Shown here: in pieces, positions 8,201-15,550 of the stretch
Layout of the letters: each line of letters opens with the position of its first letter
Numbering within the stretch: position 1 is the stretch's first letter
Source of the DNA: an uncultured Coriobacteriaceae bacterium
Lineage (GTDB): Bacteria > Actinomycetota > Coriobacteriia > Coriobacteriales > Eggerthellaceae
Assembly: GCA_900552365.1 (NCBI GenBank)
Contig: URZP01000017.1
Span: 1 to 21,150, forward strand
DNA length: 21,150 nt
Direction: 5' to 3'
The notes under the pieces: generated by a model
The model's input: the letters and a program-made list of their open reading frames with translations, nothing else
The model's database searches: none
Told to the model about the DNA's origin: nothing
Translations under genes and position numbers: made by a program

Positions 8201-9184
8201 GTTGCTTTGCGGGGCTTCCTTCACTTCTTTCGTCGTGATCTCCCCGCTGTTCACGGTTGCCTTGTAGATGGTTTCGTCGAGCGCGAAGCCAGGCGAAGGG
8301 GAGATCTCTTTGATGTAGTACGTTCCGCGTTTGACATGGTCGACCTGCGCTTTGCCAGTGGCGTTCGTGGTCATCGTCGTCACGGCATCAACGCTGTCTT
8401 GAGCTTGGGAGCGCGAGAGATAAACGCCGTAGACGGCTCCCTCGAGCGAATAGTTCTCGTTTCCGTTCGTCATGTCGGCATTGGCCGAGCTTTTTGCTAG
8501 CGCAAGAGAGCCCGTTGAGGTCACGCCGCGGTAAACAGTGAATTTTGACCAATGCCCCTTGCCGTGCCCGCTGGTCATGCTCCATATGCCCGGCAGCGTT
8601 GACCCTGGGTTCGCATCGAGGCCCTGAAGCATGGTTCCTCGGTTGCCGTAGATGTCCGCGAACGAGTTCGTGAAGGCGTGATAGACCATGACGATGCCGT
8701 CGACACGTTCGCCGATGATGCCCATATGGGTGGGTTCGCTGACGCCTGCGCTGTAGAAGAAGATGACGTCTCCTGGCTCCATGCGTTCGTCTCGAAGGTC
8801 GTCTCCCGCGCCTTGCATCACGAAGCTGCCATGTGCGGCAAGCTCGTTTTCGAAGGTGGTGGTGTAATGAGTGTAGTTCGCGTTCCCGCAGGTGCTGAAC
8901 GCCCAACTTGCGTAGCCTGAGCAATCCCAGCCGGATTCGTCGGAGCCTCCGAACAGGTAGGGGACGCCGAGTCCCCTTTCAAGAAAAGGCTTCAACTCGT
9001 CCCATGTCGTGTTGCTGGCGGGTGCCGGTTCGTTTCCTGCGAGCGCCATCCTTGGCAGCGCCAGAGAGGGCGCGGCCAGCATGAGCATCAATAGAATCGC
9101 GAGGGTGCAACGGAGGGTTCGGAATGGGATTGATTGCCGAAGCGTGTTTTCCGCCGAACTCCCGATTCGGTTACTTGAAATCAT
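5240..9184 (-). CDS. Sortase-anchored surface protein: NlpC/P60 peptidase + SpaA-like domains + VaFE (T-Q) repeats
   Basis: This 1314-residue protein is exported and wall-anchored. Residues 1-49 form a signal peptide with a long basic start, the hydrophobic run LAILLMLMLAAPSLAL and a likely cut after ALA. Residues about 58-218 are an NlpC/P60 cysteine peptidase domain: PYLFGG, WDCSG with catalytic Cys88, EPGDVIFF, and THMGIIG with His153, plus His169 in VYHA. Four SpaA-like isopeptide domains follow (about 222-315, 330-470, 487-600 and 607-745), with endings such as GTYIVTETKAPDGYLL. Four VaFE/T-Q ester-bond repeats follow (about 763-890, 893-1015, 1017-1146 and 1147-1266) with VAFETL, VAYEKL, VMFEEC and VVFEQV. 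The C-terminus has LTKTG at 1280-1284, a membrane helix and the basic tail RRCRG. The start has AAAGGGG upstream. It probably cuts wall peptides or uses the domain for attachment, with a rigid stalk behind. No sortase gene is in the window. The function as adhesin is inferred. Confidence 0.9.
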   Translation of the reverse strand: MISSNRIGSSAENTLRQSIPFRTLRCTLAILLMLMLAAPSLALPRMALAGNEPAPASNTTWDELKPFLERGLGVPYLFGGSDESGWDCSGYASWAFSTCGNANYTHYTTTFENELAAHGSFVMQGAGDDLRDERMEPGDVIFFYSAGVSEPTHMGIIGERVDGIVMVYHAFTNSFADIYGNRGTMLQGLDANPGSTLPGIWSMTSGHGKGHWSKFTVYRGVTSTGSLALAKSSANADMTNGNENYSLEGAVYGVYLSRSQAQDSVDAVTTMTTNATGKAQVDHVKRGTYYIKEISPSPGFALDETIYKATVNSGEITTKEVKEAPQSNPVSLLASKADSDTDRNEAQGDASLAKAQFEFSFYGGQYSSRAEAEAAANSGAAKRVWTMQTDESGRIDPASPDNTFPVHGPDGSIISTEPYFVSGDSPFTTTDGRLALPLGTLIIREVMAPQGYLISDSSDHLVNVTGGGTEESVFTFSAPSVSERVQRGGIAVGKIDRENGRHLPSGSATLAGAVFSIVNDSAASVVVDGIEFLPGSVVATIETDENGCARTTENALPFGTYIVTETKAPDGYLLDANSRSWSKTVQIREEAVYDLTDASDSVTDQVKRGDFSFSKVDGRTMERLADVPFLITSKTTGEAHVVVSDENGMVDTSACWNPHTHETNANDRIADIESAPKVDSRGDIGVVDVKPDPRAGIWFSGRADIAVGPDDSLGALPYDTYIVKEIPCEANADKALVSFTITVSRDKTNLDLGTVDDNPGPSIRTELTTVNGGHTSAQGTSVTLIDEVTYDGLAPGKTYTIKGTLHAMQEDADGKKTDAGAVRDANGNEVTAETTFEASAPEGAANVEFTFDTSASDTYAVVAFETLEVDGNVAAEHSDITDEKQTVWFPSVKTNLCNKNAGTTPSTEGKIVLVDKVSFEGLAPGKPYSIEGELHVRSKDGTDSGIAFDKNGREIRSSQLFVPESSHGTASVAFSFEAPDLAGETVVAYEKLTDNGIVLTEHADISDDDQSISFPTIATTARCNESDSSEVPSVLDKATIIDTVKYRNLIEGKTYTLKATPHLASISEDGTITDVGALKTEEGTEICAQASFTAGTASGTADVKIEIDPSKLKGETIVMFEECYDGETLVAAHANINAKEQTLTVPSIMTLARDGKTASHEGSIAKNSTIVDVIRFENLTPGKKYSVAGSAHIVAEDGKNADREEIGSNSMDFIPDAPNGEVEVAICVDSTKLEGKTAVVFEQVKDEKTLIAAHEDASSKPQSVSYPAPKAEVPGKKPGLTKTGDQLKMAIGGLLTVAAVGIVTAAVAIRRCRG

Positions 9185-9575
9185 GTATGCCCCTTTCTTA
9201 GGTCGGATGTTTCGAGGGGCAGTGCTTGCGGGGTTCGTTTAGCGTTCGATAGGTGCGAAACGCCGCCGTCTCGTAACTGATGGGAGGCGTACGCTACACG
9301 TTCGTTCTGTCAGGCGTTCAATCGCTGTCGAACGCCTACATGACGGTTTTAGGCATTTTCCCTGACAGGGATTTCCCGTTTTCAATCGAAGATTAAGCGT
9401 TGGTTACCAACTATTTCGCATCTTGTGTTTGTCGCCGCAGGGCGCTTTTCGTTGCCGTACAATGAGGTGCGTTTTTTCGAGAGGCAAGCGATTGACCGAG
9501 GGCTCGCTTGATTTGTGATCCTCGTTCAATGAAAAGCCTGCCGAGCATAAATCGATTCGTTCGAAGGGGATGCTC
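9185..9575. promoter_or_regulatory. Divergent intergenic region between the surface-protein gene and glmS
   Basis: No gene is seen in these 391 bases. For glmS, a TACAAT at 9458-9463 could be a -10 box but lacks a convincing -35. For the surface-protein gene, TTGAAC and TGTAGC, 17 bases apart on the minus strand (about 9297-9325), are a weak promoter candidate, with the -35 part inside a dyad. The presumed glmS leader contains competing short stems (CAAGCG at 9485-9490 with CGCTTG at 9505-9510, against CGAG/CTCG inside it). The conserved glmS ribozyme core was not found. Confidence 0.4.
9312..9411. repeat. Three inverted repeats spaced about 40 bp apart upstream of glmS
   Basis: The dyads are AGGCGTTC/GAACGCCT (9312-9319 and 9330-9337), TCCCTG-A-CAGGGA (9359-9371) and GTTGGT-T-ACCAAC (9399-9411). 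Their centres lie near 9324.5, 9365 and 9405, so about 40 bases apart, close to four helical turns. The three sequences differ from one another. A role as operators or RNA hairpins is unproven. Confidence 0.55.
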
Positions 9576-11399
9576 ATGTGCGGCATTGTCGGCTACACCG
9601 GGGTTAAGGATGCAAGCCCCATTCTCATTGATGGACTGAAGCGCCTTGAATACCGAGGTTACGATTCCGCTGGTATCGCGGTGGAGGAGGCGGGCGGCCT
9701 GCAGGTTGTCAGACGCCGTGGTCGCGTGGAGGCCCTCGAACACACCGTCTCTCATTTCGATCTTAAGGGGACGTGCGGCATCGGGCATACGCGTTGGGCG
9801 ACACATGGCCGCCCTTCCGAGGCCAATGCGCACCCTCATGTTTCCTGCGATGGGCACATTGCCATCGTTCACAATGGCATCATCGAGAATTTCGCCGACT
9901 TGCGTGACCGCCTTGAAAACGAAGGGCACTCGTTCGCGTCGAGCACCGATACCGAAACCGTCGTTCACTTGATTGAAGACTGCTACGAAGGCGATCTTCT
10001 TGATGCGGTCCGCGAGGCAACCACGCAGATCGTGGGTTCGTACGGCCTTGCCGTCGTCGATGATCGCGAACCAGGCGTCATCGTCGCCACGCGAAAGGAC
10101 TCCCCGCTTATCGTTGGGGTGGCAGAAGACGGCTGCTATCTGGCTTCTGACGCTATTGCGGTTATCGGTGCGACACGTGACGTCGTCGTTCTCGACGACG
10201 GGCAGTTCGCGAAGCTGACTGCGAACGGGGCCGACTTCTTCGACTCGCAGGGGGAACCGATCGATGTGAAGCCCACGCACGTCACATGGGATATCGATGT
10301 TGCCGAAAAGGGCGGTTACCCCGATTTCATGCTGAAAGAGATTCACGAACAGCCGCGTGTTATCCGTGACACGCTTGCTGGACGTCTGGTCAACGGAGCG
10401 CTTGAGATCGATGAGTTGGACATGAGTCCTGAAGAGCTTAATCTTATCGATCGCGTTTACGTTATCGCGTGCGGGACGAGTTATCATGCCGGCTTGGTGG
10501 CTAAAGAGCTTATCGAGGGATGGGCCCGCATCCCGACCGAGGTCGAGGTGGCAAGCGAGTTCCGCTATCGCAACCCGATCATCACGCCGACCACTCTGGT
10601 TGTCGCCGTCTCCCAATCGGGCGAGACTGCCGACACTTTGGCTGCGATTCGCGACGCAAAGGTGAAGGGCGCCCGCGTGTTCGGCATCACCAACGTGCTG
10701 GGAAGCCCGGTTGCCCGCGAGTCGGACGGTGTTATTTACACGAAGGCCAACAAAGAGATCGCCGTTGCTTCAACGAAATCGTTCCTTGGCCAGGTTGTCA
10801 GCTTGACGCTTTTGGCAATGCTCCTTGCCCAGGCGAAGGGCAAGCTCAAGATGAATCAAATTCGCCTGCTGTTCCGCGAGCTTGCCGACACTGCCGAGCA
10901 AGTCGAGCAGATCCTTTCATGCACGGATGCCGTAGATCAAGCGGCGGCTGCCTGCAAGGATGCTTCAAGCGCTCTGTTCATTGGACGCGGCATGGGTGCT
11001 GCGGTTGCCCGCGAAGGCGCGCTGAAGCTGAAGGAGATCAGCTACCTGCATGCCGAGGCCTATCCTGCCGGCGAGATGAAACACGGACCTATTGCTCTTA
11101 TCGATGATGGTTTTCCCGTTATTGCCATTGCCACGAAGAGCCCCGTTTACGATAAAGTTGTTTCTAACTTGCAGGAAAGCCGTGCCCGCGGTGCGAAGAT
11201 CGTCGTCGTCGCAACCGAGGGTGACGAGGACATCAAGAACCACGCCGATTATGTGATCTATATCCCCAAGGTTCGCGATGCTCTGTCCGCCATTACGGCG
11301 AGCGTGCCGCTGCAGTTGCTGGCGCGGTCGATTGCCGTGCTGCGTGGATGCGATGTCGACCAGCCGCGTAATTTGGCAAAAGCGGTTACAGTGGAGTGA
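9576..11399 (+). CDS. glmS: Glutamine--fructose-6-phosphate aminotransferase (isomerizing)
   Basis: GlmS makes glucosamine-6-phosphate from fructose-6-phosphate and glutamine, the entry to UDP-GlcNAc and so to peptidoglycan. The N-terminal glutaminase domain starts MCGIVGY, where Cys2 becomes the N-terminal nucleophile after Met removal. It carries LEYRGYDSAGIAV, TRWATHG, HNGIIENF and STDTET. The isomerase half has two SIS domains, with CGTSYHAG at 299-306 and SQSGET at 346-351. The C-terminus LAKAVTVE is the family's signature ending. Length is 607 residues, as usual. The ATG at 9576 was chosen over that at 9570 because Cys must follow Met and AAGGGG lies six bases ahead; the 9570 codon abuts the ribosome binding site. 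It heads a cluster with acpS two bases downstream. Confidence 0.97.
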   Translation: MCGIVGYTGVKDASPILIDGLKRLEYRGYDSAGIAVEEAGGLQVVRRRGRVEALEHTVSHFDLKGTCGIGHTRWATHGRPSEANAHPHVSCDGHIAIVHNGIIENFADLRDRLENEGHSFASSTDTETVVHLIEDCYEGDLLDAVREATTQIVGSYGLAVVDDREPGVIVATRKDSPLIVGVAEDGCYLASDAIAVIGATRDVVVLDDGQFAKLTANGADFFDSQGEPIDVKPTHVTWDIDVAEKGGYPDFMLKEIHEQPRVIRDTLAGRLVNGALEIDELDMSPEELNLIDRVYVIACGTSYHAGLVAKELIEGWARIPTEVEVASEFRYRNPIITPTTLVVAVSQSGETADTLAAIRDAKVKGARVFGITNVLGSPVARESDGVIYTKANKEIAVASTKSFLGQVVSLTLLAMLLAQAKGKLKMNQIRLLFRELADTAEQVEQILSCTDAVDQAAAACKDASSALFIGRGMGAAVAREGALKLKEISYLHAEAYPAGEMKHGPIALIDDGFPVIAIATKSPVYDKVVSNLQESRARGAKIVVVATEGDEDIKNHADYVIYIPKVRDALSAITASVPLQLLARSIAVLRGCDVDQPRNLAKAVTVE

Positions 11400-11401
11400 T
11401 C

Positions 11402-12166
11402 ATGGCCCAAGAGGAAGAGTGGGATTACGAGATCGAAGACGATCTAGAGGACGAAGCGGCTTCAAATAAGCTAGCGGACGAGTTCGCCGATATGGCGTTG
11501 GGCGAGATGACGCTTGGTTTCGCGCGTGATCGTCTGTTCGCGTCCGATGGTTTGGCCGAAGAAGGCAAGGACTCGCAGGGTGGCGCTTTGCCGTCGGCGG
11601 GTGCGGTCGAGGGCGACTCCGCCGAAAGCGTTGAGGCGCAGGAGACGCTTTCCTCAGGGATCGATGAACTTGAGCAAGATGAGCGTGTGTTCGATGCGGA
11701 GAACGTCGGCCTTGGCGTCGATATTGTCGAAATCGAGCGGATGCGCAAGATCCTTGGCCGCTCTCCCTCGTTCTCGCGATTGGTGTTTTCCGCTGACGAG
11801 CAGGAATATTGCGAGAAGTCTGCTTCGCCTGAAACCCACTATGCCTTGAGGTTCGCCGCGAAGGAGGCGGTGGTCAAGGCGCTAGGCACTGGTTTTTCCG
11901 AGGGCATTGGCGTGCTTGACATCGAGGTTCGTCGCAATGCGAAGGGTCGACCCTTTGTCGTGTTGCGTGGTGCCGCGAAGGATATCGCGAAAAAGCGCGG
12001 TGTGCGCGACATCCCCCTGTCTCTTTCGTACACGCATACCGAGGCTGTTGCTTGCGCGATGGCTATCACCGAAAGCTCGAAAAAGGCAAGCGAAGAGCGC
12101 ATCGACCCCATGGAAGAGCTGACGCGCAAGTTTAAGGAAACTCGCAGCATGTTGGACGATCTTTAG
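11402..12166 (+). CDS. acpS: Holo-[acyl-carrier-protein] synthase with long acidic N-terminal extension
   Basis: AcpS transfers 4'-phosphopantetheine from CoA to the serine of apo-ACP, activating fatty acid synthesis. The catalytic domain covers about residues 102-225: GLGVDIVEIERMRK with Mg ligand Asp107, RFAAKEAVVKALGTGF with Glu155, and the late SLSYTHTEAVACAMAI. The whole protein is 254 residues, roughly twice the usual 120-130. Residues 1-100 are a low-complexity acidic stretch (EEEWDYEIEDDLEDE at the start), and about 28 residues follow the domain, ending with a helical charged tail. The ATG at 11402 is preceded by GTGGAG and overlaps the end of the glmS context by design (two-base gap). 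An internal GTG at 11687 could give a normal-size enzyme but lacks a ribosome binding site. The function of the extension is unknown. Confidence 0.9.
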   Translation: MAQEEEWDYEIEDDLEDEAASNKLADEFADMALGEMTLGFARDRLFASDGLAEEGKDSQGGALPSAGAVEGDSAESVEAQETLSSGIDELEQDERVFDAENVGLGVDIVEIERMRKILGRSPSFSRLVFSADEQEYCEKSASPETHYALRFAAKEAVVKALGTGFSEGIGVLDIEVRRNAKGRPFVVLRGAAKDIAKKRGVRDIPLSLSYTHTEAVACAMAITESSKKASEERIDPMEELTRKFKETRSMLDDL

Positions 12167-12175
12167 GACCCCCCC

Positions 12176-13150
12176 ATGGGTATCATCGCGAACAAAGTGA
12201 AAGCCACTAAAAAGGACGCCGAGCGTGGCGCCGACGATCGAGCGGCGGTTGCCAGGTCAAGCAGTTGGAACATCGATGGCGCGCCGATCTTCGCCGCGTC
12301 GAATGACGAGCTGGTTTCCTTCCTGCCGTTTCCTCGAGCGGACGCCAACAAATACACGCGCGGGAAGCTGACGCTTGTTGCAGGCAGCAACCGCTATCCT
12401 GGCGCAGCATGTCTGTCTGCCGTCGCCGCTGAGCGCATGGGCGCGGGCTACGTCGAGGTCGTCGTGCCCGCTTCGTTGAAATCTCTTCTTGTTTCGGCAA
12501 GCCCTTCGCTGGTGATTTCCTCCCGAAAGGGATGGGATGCCTGCGATCTTTCGGTTGTGACGCCTAATCATCCGCAGGCGCTGTGCATCGGTCCTGGGTT
12601 CGATTCGGCGGAAGCGCAGTCCGAGGCGCTCGTTTTCGCGGCGTTGAGGAACGCCGCTTGCCCGGTTCTTGTCGATGGCGGCGCGCTTGACGCCTTGGCT
12701 ACCAAGAAGGGGCGACGTTTGCTGCGCCGCAGGTTCGAGCGCGGGTTGGAAACCGTTGTCACGCCCCACCTTGGGGAGGCGGCTCGCCTTGCCAAGCCGT
12801 TTTCGCTTGATGTCAGGAACCCTGCTAGGCTGGCGTCGATGTTGTCGCTCGCATACGGTTTCACCGTTGTGCTTAAAGGGCCCGATACGTTTGTCTCGGA
12901 CGGTGAGCGAACGTTTGCGGTAACCGAAGGAACCCCCGATTTGGCGAAGGCCGGCACGGGTGATGTTTTAGCGGGTATGATCTCGTCATTGGCCGCCCAG
13001 GGCGTGCCGCCGCTTCAAGCTGGCGTTCTTGGGTCAACCTTGCATGCCAAAGCGGGCCGCGCTGCGGGTAGGCGCTTCACGTCGTTCGGCGTGCGCGCTG
13101 AAGACGTGGCCGATTGCATACCTCAGGCGATCATCGAACTGATTGGTTAA
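12176..13150 (+). CDS. nnrD: ADP/ATP-dependent (S)-NAD(P)H-hydrate dehydratase (YjeF C-terminal domain type)
   Basis: NnrD repairs hydrated NADH and NADPH by phosphate-driven dehydration. The ribokinase-like fold is visible as KYTRGKLTLVAGSNRYPGAA (residues 59-78), CIGPGF (about 137-142), TPHLGEAARL (from 196), VVLKGPDTFV (from 231) and the nucleotide/catalytic loop AGTGDVLAGM (259-268). Length is 324 residues; the first 45 residues are a poorly conserved lead-in. Only the dehydratase half is present. The epimerase half (NnrE, YjeF N-terminal domain), often fused in front, is absent here and no separate copy is in the window. The start follows the acpS stop by nine bases, with AGGA overlapping that stop and a run of seven C residues directly before the ATG. 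It is co-transcribed with glmS-acpS by position. Confidence 0.92.
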   Translation: MGIIANKVKATKKDAERGADDRAAVARSSSWNIDGAPIFAASNDELVSFLPFPRADANKYTRGKLTLVAGSNRYPGAACLSAVAAERMGAGYVEVVVPASLKSLLVSASPSLVISSRKGWDACDLSVVTPNHPQALCIGPGFDSAEAQSEALVFAALRNAACPVLVDGGALDALATKKGRRLLRRRFERGLETVVTPHLGEAARLAKPFSLDVRNPARLASMLSLAYGFTVVLKGPDTFVSDGERTFAVTEGTPDLAKAGTGDVLAGMISSLAAQGVPPLQAGVLGSTLHAKAGRAAGRRFTSFGVRAEDVADCIPQAIIELIG

Positions 13151-13197
13151 CCGTTTGGTTCGGTCTCGGTCGCTTTCGATTTTTGAAGGAGCGAAAG

Positions 13198-15321
13198 ATG
13201 TCAGACACGCCGACTCTGTTCGACGACGAATCGGTATTGGATGAAGCTCGGGCGAAAGAGCGCATCGAGGCACTGCGCCGCGAGATCGAGCACCACACCT
13301 ATTTGTATTACGCGAAGGATGCCCCCGAGATCTCGGATGCGGCTTTCGATTCCCTCATGCGCGAATTGCGCGACCTCGAACAGGCTCATCCGCAGTTCAT
13401 CGATCCGTCTAGTCCAACGCAACGCGTTGGCGGTTACGTGGGCGAGCAGTTCGCGCCGGTGCGCCATGAGCAGCGCATGTACTCGCTGGACAATGCGATG
13501 AACCTCGAAGAGCTTGATGCATGGATGGATCGTGTCGTCGAGTTTTTCGGCGAGCTTCCCGAGCTTGCCTGCGAGTTGAAGATCGATGGTTCGGGCATTG
13601 CGCTGACGTACGAGGACGGGCGGCTTGTCCGCGCCGCTACGCGCGGCGACGGAACTACGGGTGAGGATGTCACCGTCAATATCCGCACGGTCCGTGACGT
13701 GCCTTTGCGCCTTCGCGATCAGGGCATGTCCGATGTCGTGCGCGAAGGGTCTTTGGAGCTCCGCGGCGAGGTGTACATGCCGAAGTCGAGTTTCCAGGCG
13801 CTTAATAGGCAGGCCGAGGCAAACGGCAAGCAGCCGTTCGCCAACCCGCGCAATGCGGCGGCGGGAAGCTTGCGTCAGAAGGATGCAGCAGTGACGGGGC
13901 AACGCGATCTGTCGACGTTCCTCTACGCTATCGCCGATGAGCGCGCCATTGCCGCCGAGGGTCAGTTTGAGATGCTTGAGTGGCTTCGCAATGCCGGGTT
14001 CCATGTGAACCCTGACGTCATTCGCACGAATTCACGCGAGGAAGTGCGCTCTTTCTGCGAACGCTGCATTGAGAGGCGATCCGATCTTCCTTACGAGATC
14101 GACGGCGTTGTGGTGAAGGTGAACTCGTTTGCCAAGCAAGAGGCCATGGGTTTCACCGCTCGCGCGCCGCGCTGGGCAATCGCCTTCAAGTTCCCGCCCG
14201 AAGAGAAAACCACCATCCTGCGTGATATCACCGTGCAGGTTGGGCGTACGGGCGCCCTTACGCCGGTTGCCGAGCTTGACCCCGTTGTGGTGGCGGGCTC
14301 GACGGTGGCCCGCGCCACGTTGCATAACGAAGACGAAGTCCATCGCAAGGATGTGCGCATTGGCGACACCATCATCGTGCGCAAGGCGGGCGATGTCATT
14401 CCCGAGATCCTGGGCCCTGTGCTGTCTCTTCGTCCGAAAGACGCAGCGGTTTGGCATATGCCCGAGGTTTGCCCCAGCTGCGGAAGTCCGATCATTCGTG
14501 ACGAGGGCGAGGTTGCTTATCGCTGTATTTCCATCGATTGTCCCGCTCAGGCGCTTGAGCGTTTGATCCACTGGGCATCGCGCAACGCTATGGACATCGA
14601 CGGCATGGGCGAGGAAATCGTCGGCAGGCTGGTAGAGTCGGGCCGTCTTTCCGACGTGGCGGACTATTACACGCTTGACGAGGTCGAGCTTTCTTTGCTC
14701 GACATGGGTCGCGTCAACAAGGAAGGTAATGCGATCCGCCTAGGATCCACGATCGCGAAGAAACTTGTTGATCAGATCCAGGAAAGCAAAAATCGCGGCT
14801 TCGCGCGCGTCTTGTTCGGCATCGGCATCCGCCATGTGGGCAAGACCACGGCCGAGGCTATCGCGGCACGTTATTCGTCCATGCAGGAGCTTCGCGAGGC
14901 AAGTGAGGAGTCTCTGGCGGCTGTGGAGGGCATCGGTCCGAAGATCGCCCACAGCATTTACGTGTTCCTGCGCACGCCCGATAACGTCGCAGTCATCGAT
15001 CGTCTTGCATTGCGCGGTGTCGTTATGGAGAATGCGGCGGCCGACGAGGGGGAAGAGCTCCCTCAGACGCTTGAGGGTATGACCTTCGTTCTTACCGGCG
15101 CCTTGGTTCAAAGCGGGATGACGCGTGACGAGGCTAGCGCGCAGCTTAAAGCGCGCGGCGCGAAGGTTTCGTCTAGCATCTCGAAGAAAACGAGCTTCCT
15201 GATTGCGGGTGAGGCGGCGGGAAGCAAATACGACAAGGCGGTTTCCCTGGGCGTCCCTGTTCTTTCCGAAGACGACCTGTTGAAACTGATTGCAGGCGAG
15301 CTTCCTCCGACGCGCGAATAG
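13198..15321 (+). CDS. ligA: NAD+-dependent DNA ligase
   Basis: LigA seals 3'-OH/5'-phosphate nicks in replication and repair, using NAD+ as AMP donor. Domains in order: NAD-binding Ia region (HHTYLYYAKDAPEISDAAFD, about 32-51), adenylation domain with the AMP-accepting Lys128 in ELKIDGSGIAL and ATRGDGTTGEDVT, OB fold, four-cysteine zinc finger (Cys425, Cys428, Cys443, Cys448), helix-hairpin-helix repeats (about 510-600, e.g. FGIGIRHVGKTTAE and VEGIGPKIA) and a C-terminal BRCT domain (about 620-705, FVLTGAL). Length is 707 residues, slightly above the usual 670 or so because of a short N-terminal lead. The ATG at 13198 was chosen for its GAAGGAG, seven bases ahead; upstream in-frame codons overlap nnrD and show no family similarity. 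It lies 47 bases after nnrD on the same strand and probably shares its transcript. Confidence 0.97.
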   Translation: MSDTPTLFDDESVLDEARAKERIEALRREIEHHTYLYYAKDAPEISDAAFDSLMRELRDLEQAHPQFIDPSSPTQRVGGYVGEQFAPVRHEQRMYSLDNAMNLEELDAWMDRVVEFFGELPELACELKIDGSGIALTYEDGRLVRAATRGDGTTGEDVTVNIRTVRDVPLRLRDQGMSDVVREGSLELRGEVYMPKSSFQALNRQAEANGKQPFANPRNAAAGSLRQKDAAVTGQRDLSTFLYAIADERAIAAEGQFEMLEWLRNAGFHVNPDVIRTNSREEVRSFCERCIERRSDLPYEIDGVVVKVNSFAKQEAMGFTARAPRWAIAFKFPPEEKTTILRDITVQVGRTGALTPVAELDPVVVAGSTVARATLHNEDEVHRKDVRIGDTIIVRKAGDVIPEILGPVLSLRPKDAAVWHMPEVCPSCGSPIIRDEGEVAYRCISIDCPAQALERLIHWASRNAMDIDGMGEEIVGRLVESGRLSDVADYYTLDEVELSLLDMGRVNKEGNAIRLGSTIAKKLVDQIQESKNRGFARVLFGIGIRHVGKTTAEAIAARYSSMQELREASEESLAAVEGIGPKIAHSIYVFLRTPDNVAVIDRLALRGVVMENAAADEGEELPQTLEGMTFVLTGALVQSGMTRDEASAQLKARGAKVSSSISKKTSFLIAGEAAGSKYDKAVSLGVPVLSEDDLLKLIAGELPPTRE

Positions 15322-15362
15322 GCGCATGCGATCTGGTATTTCTGGTGGGCGCTCGTGCCTGC

Positions 15363-15480
15363 GGGAATCGGGTCCTTCGGCTGCATCCGATCGTGGGAAT
15401 CGAGCTTTCCGGCCGCATCCCGCCTTGTGACTGCATCCGCTCGAGGCGCCCGATCTAGTGACCGCATTCCCGTACTTGGA
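15363..15480. repeat. Degenerate tandem repeat after ligA
   Basis: Two adjacent 50-base units (15381-15430 and 15431-15480) both start CTGCATCCG, have CCGCAT about 31 bases in and end near TTG(T)GA, with roughly 70% identity once short gaps are allowed. A partial unit upstream (15363-15388) shares GGGAATCG and GCATCC with 15395-15420 at an offset of 32. There is no ORF and no known repeat family was recognised. The 229 bases between ligA and the glutaredoxin-like gene hold only this and the terminator. Confidence 0.5.
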
Positions 15481-15501
15481 CGGTATTTTGCTGCATGAAG
15501 A

Positions 15502-15530
15502 AAGACGGACGCCGTTTCGGCGCCCGTCTT
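15502..15530. terminator. Bidirectional terminator between ligA and the glutaredoxin-like gene
   Basis: AAGACGG-A-CGCCG pairs with CGGCG-C-CCGTCTT across a TTT loop, giving 12 bp with one mismatch. It is followed by CGTTT on the plus strand and TTCTTC on the minus strand, and it lies 20 bases from the stop of the minus-strand gene. Confidence 0.8.
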
Positions 15531-15550
15531 CGTTTCGCGGTTCGATTCGT

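Noticed and set aside
9464..9575. Possible glmS ribozyme in the glmS leader
   Set aside because: The conserved catalytic core sequence and pseudoknot arrangement could not be found; only short unrelated stems are present.
9411..10616. 401-codon open frame on the minus strand opposite glmS
   Set aside because: It lies antisense to a certain glmS gene, has no family motif or ribosome binding site, and long antisense frames are expected in GC-rich genes with biased codon use.
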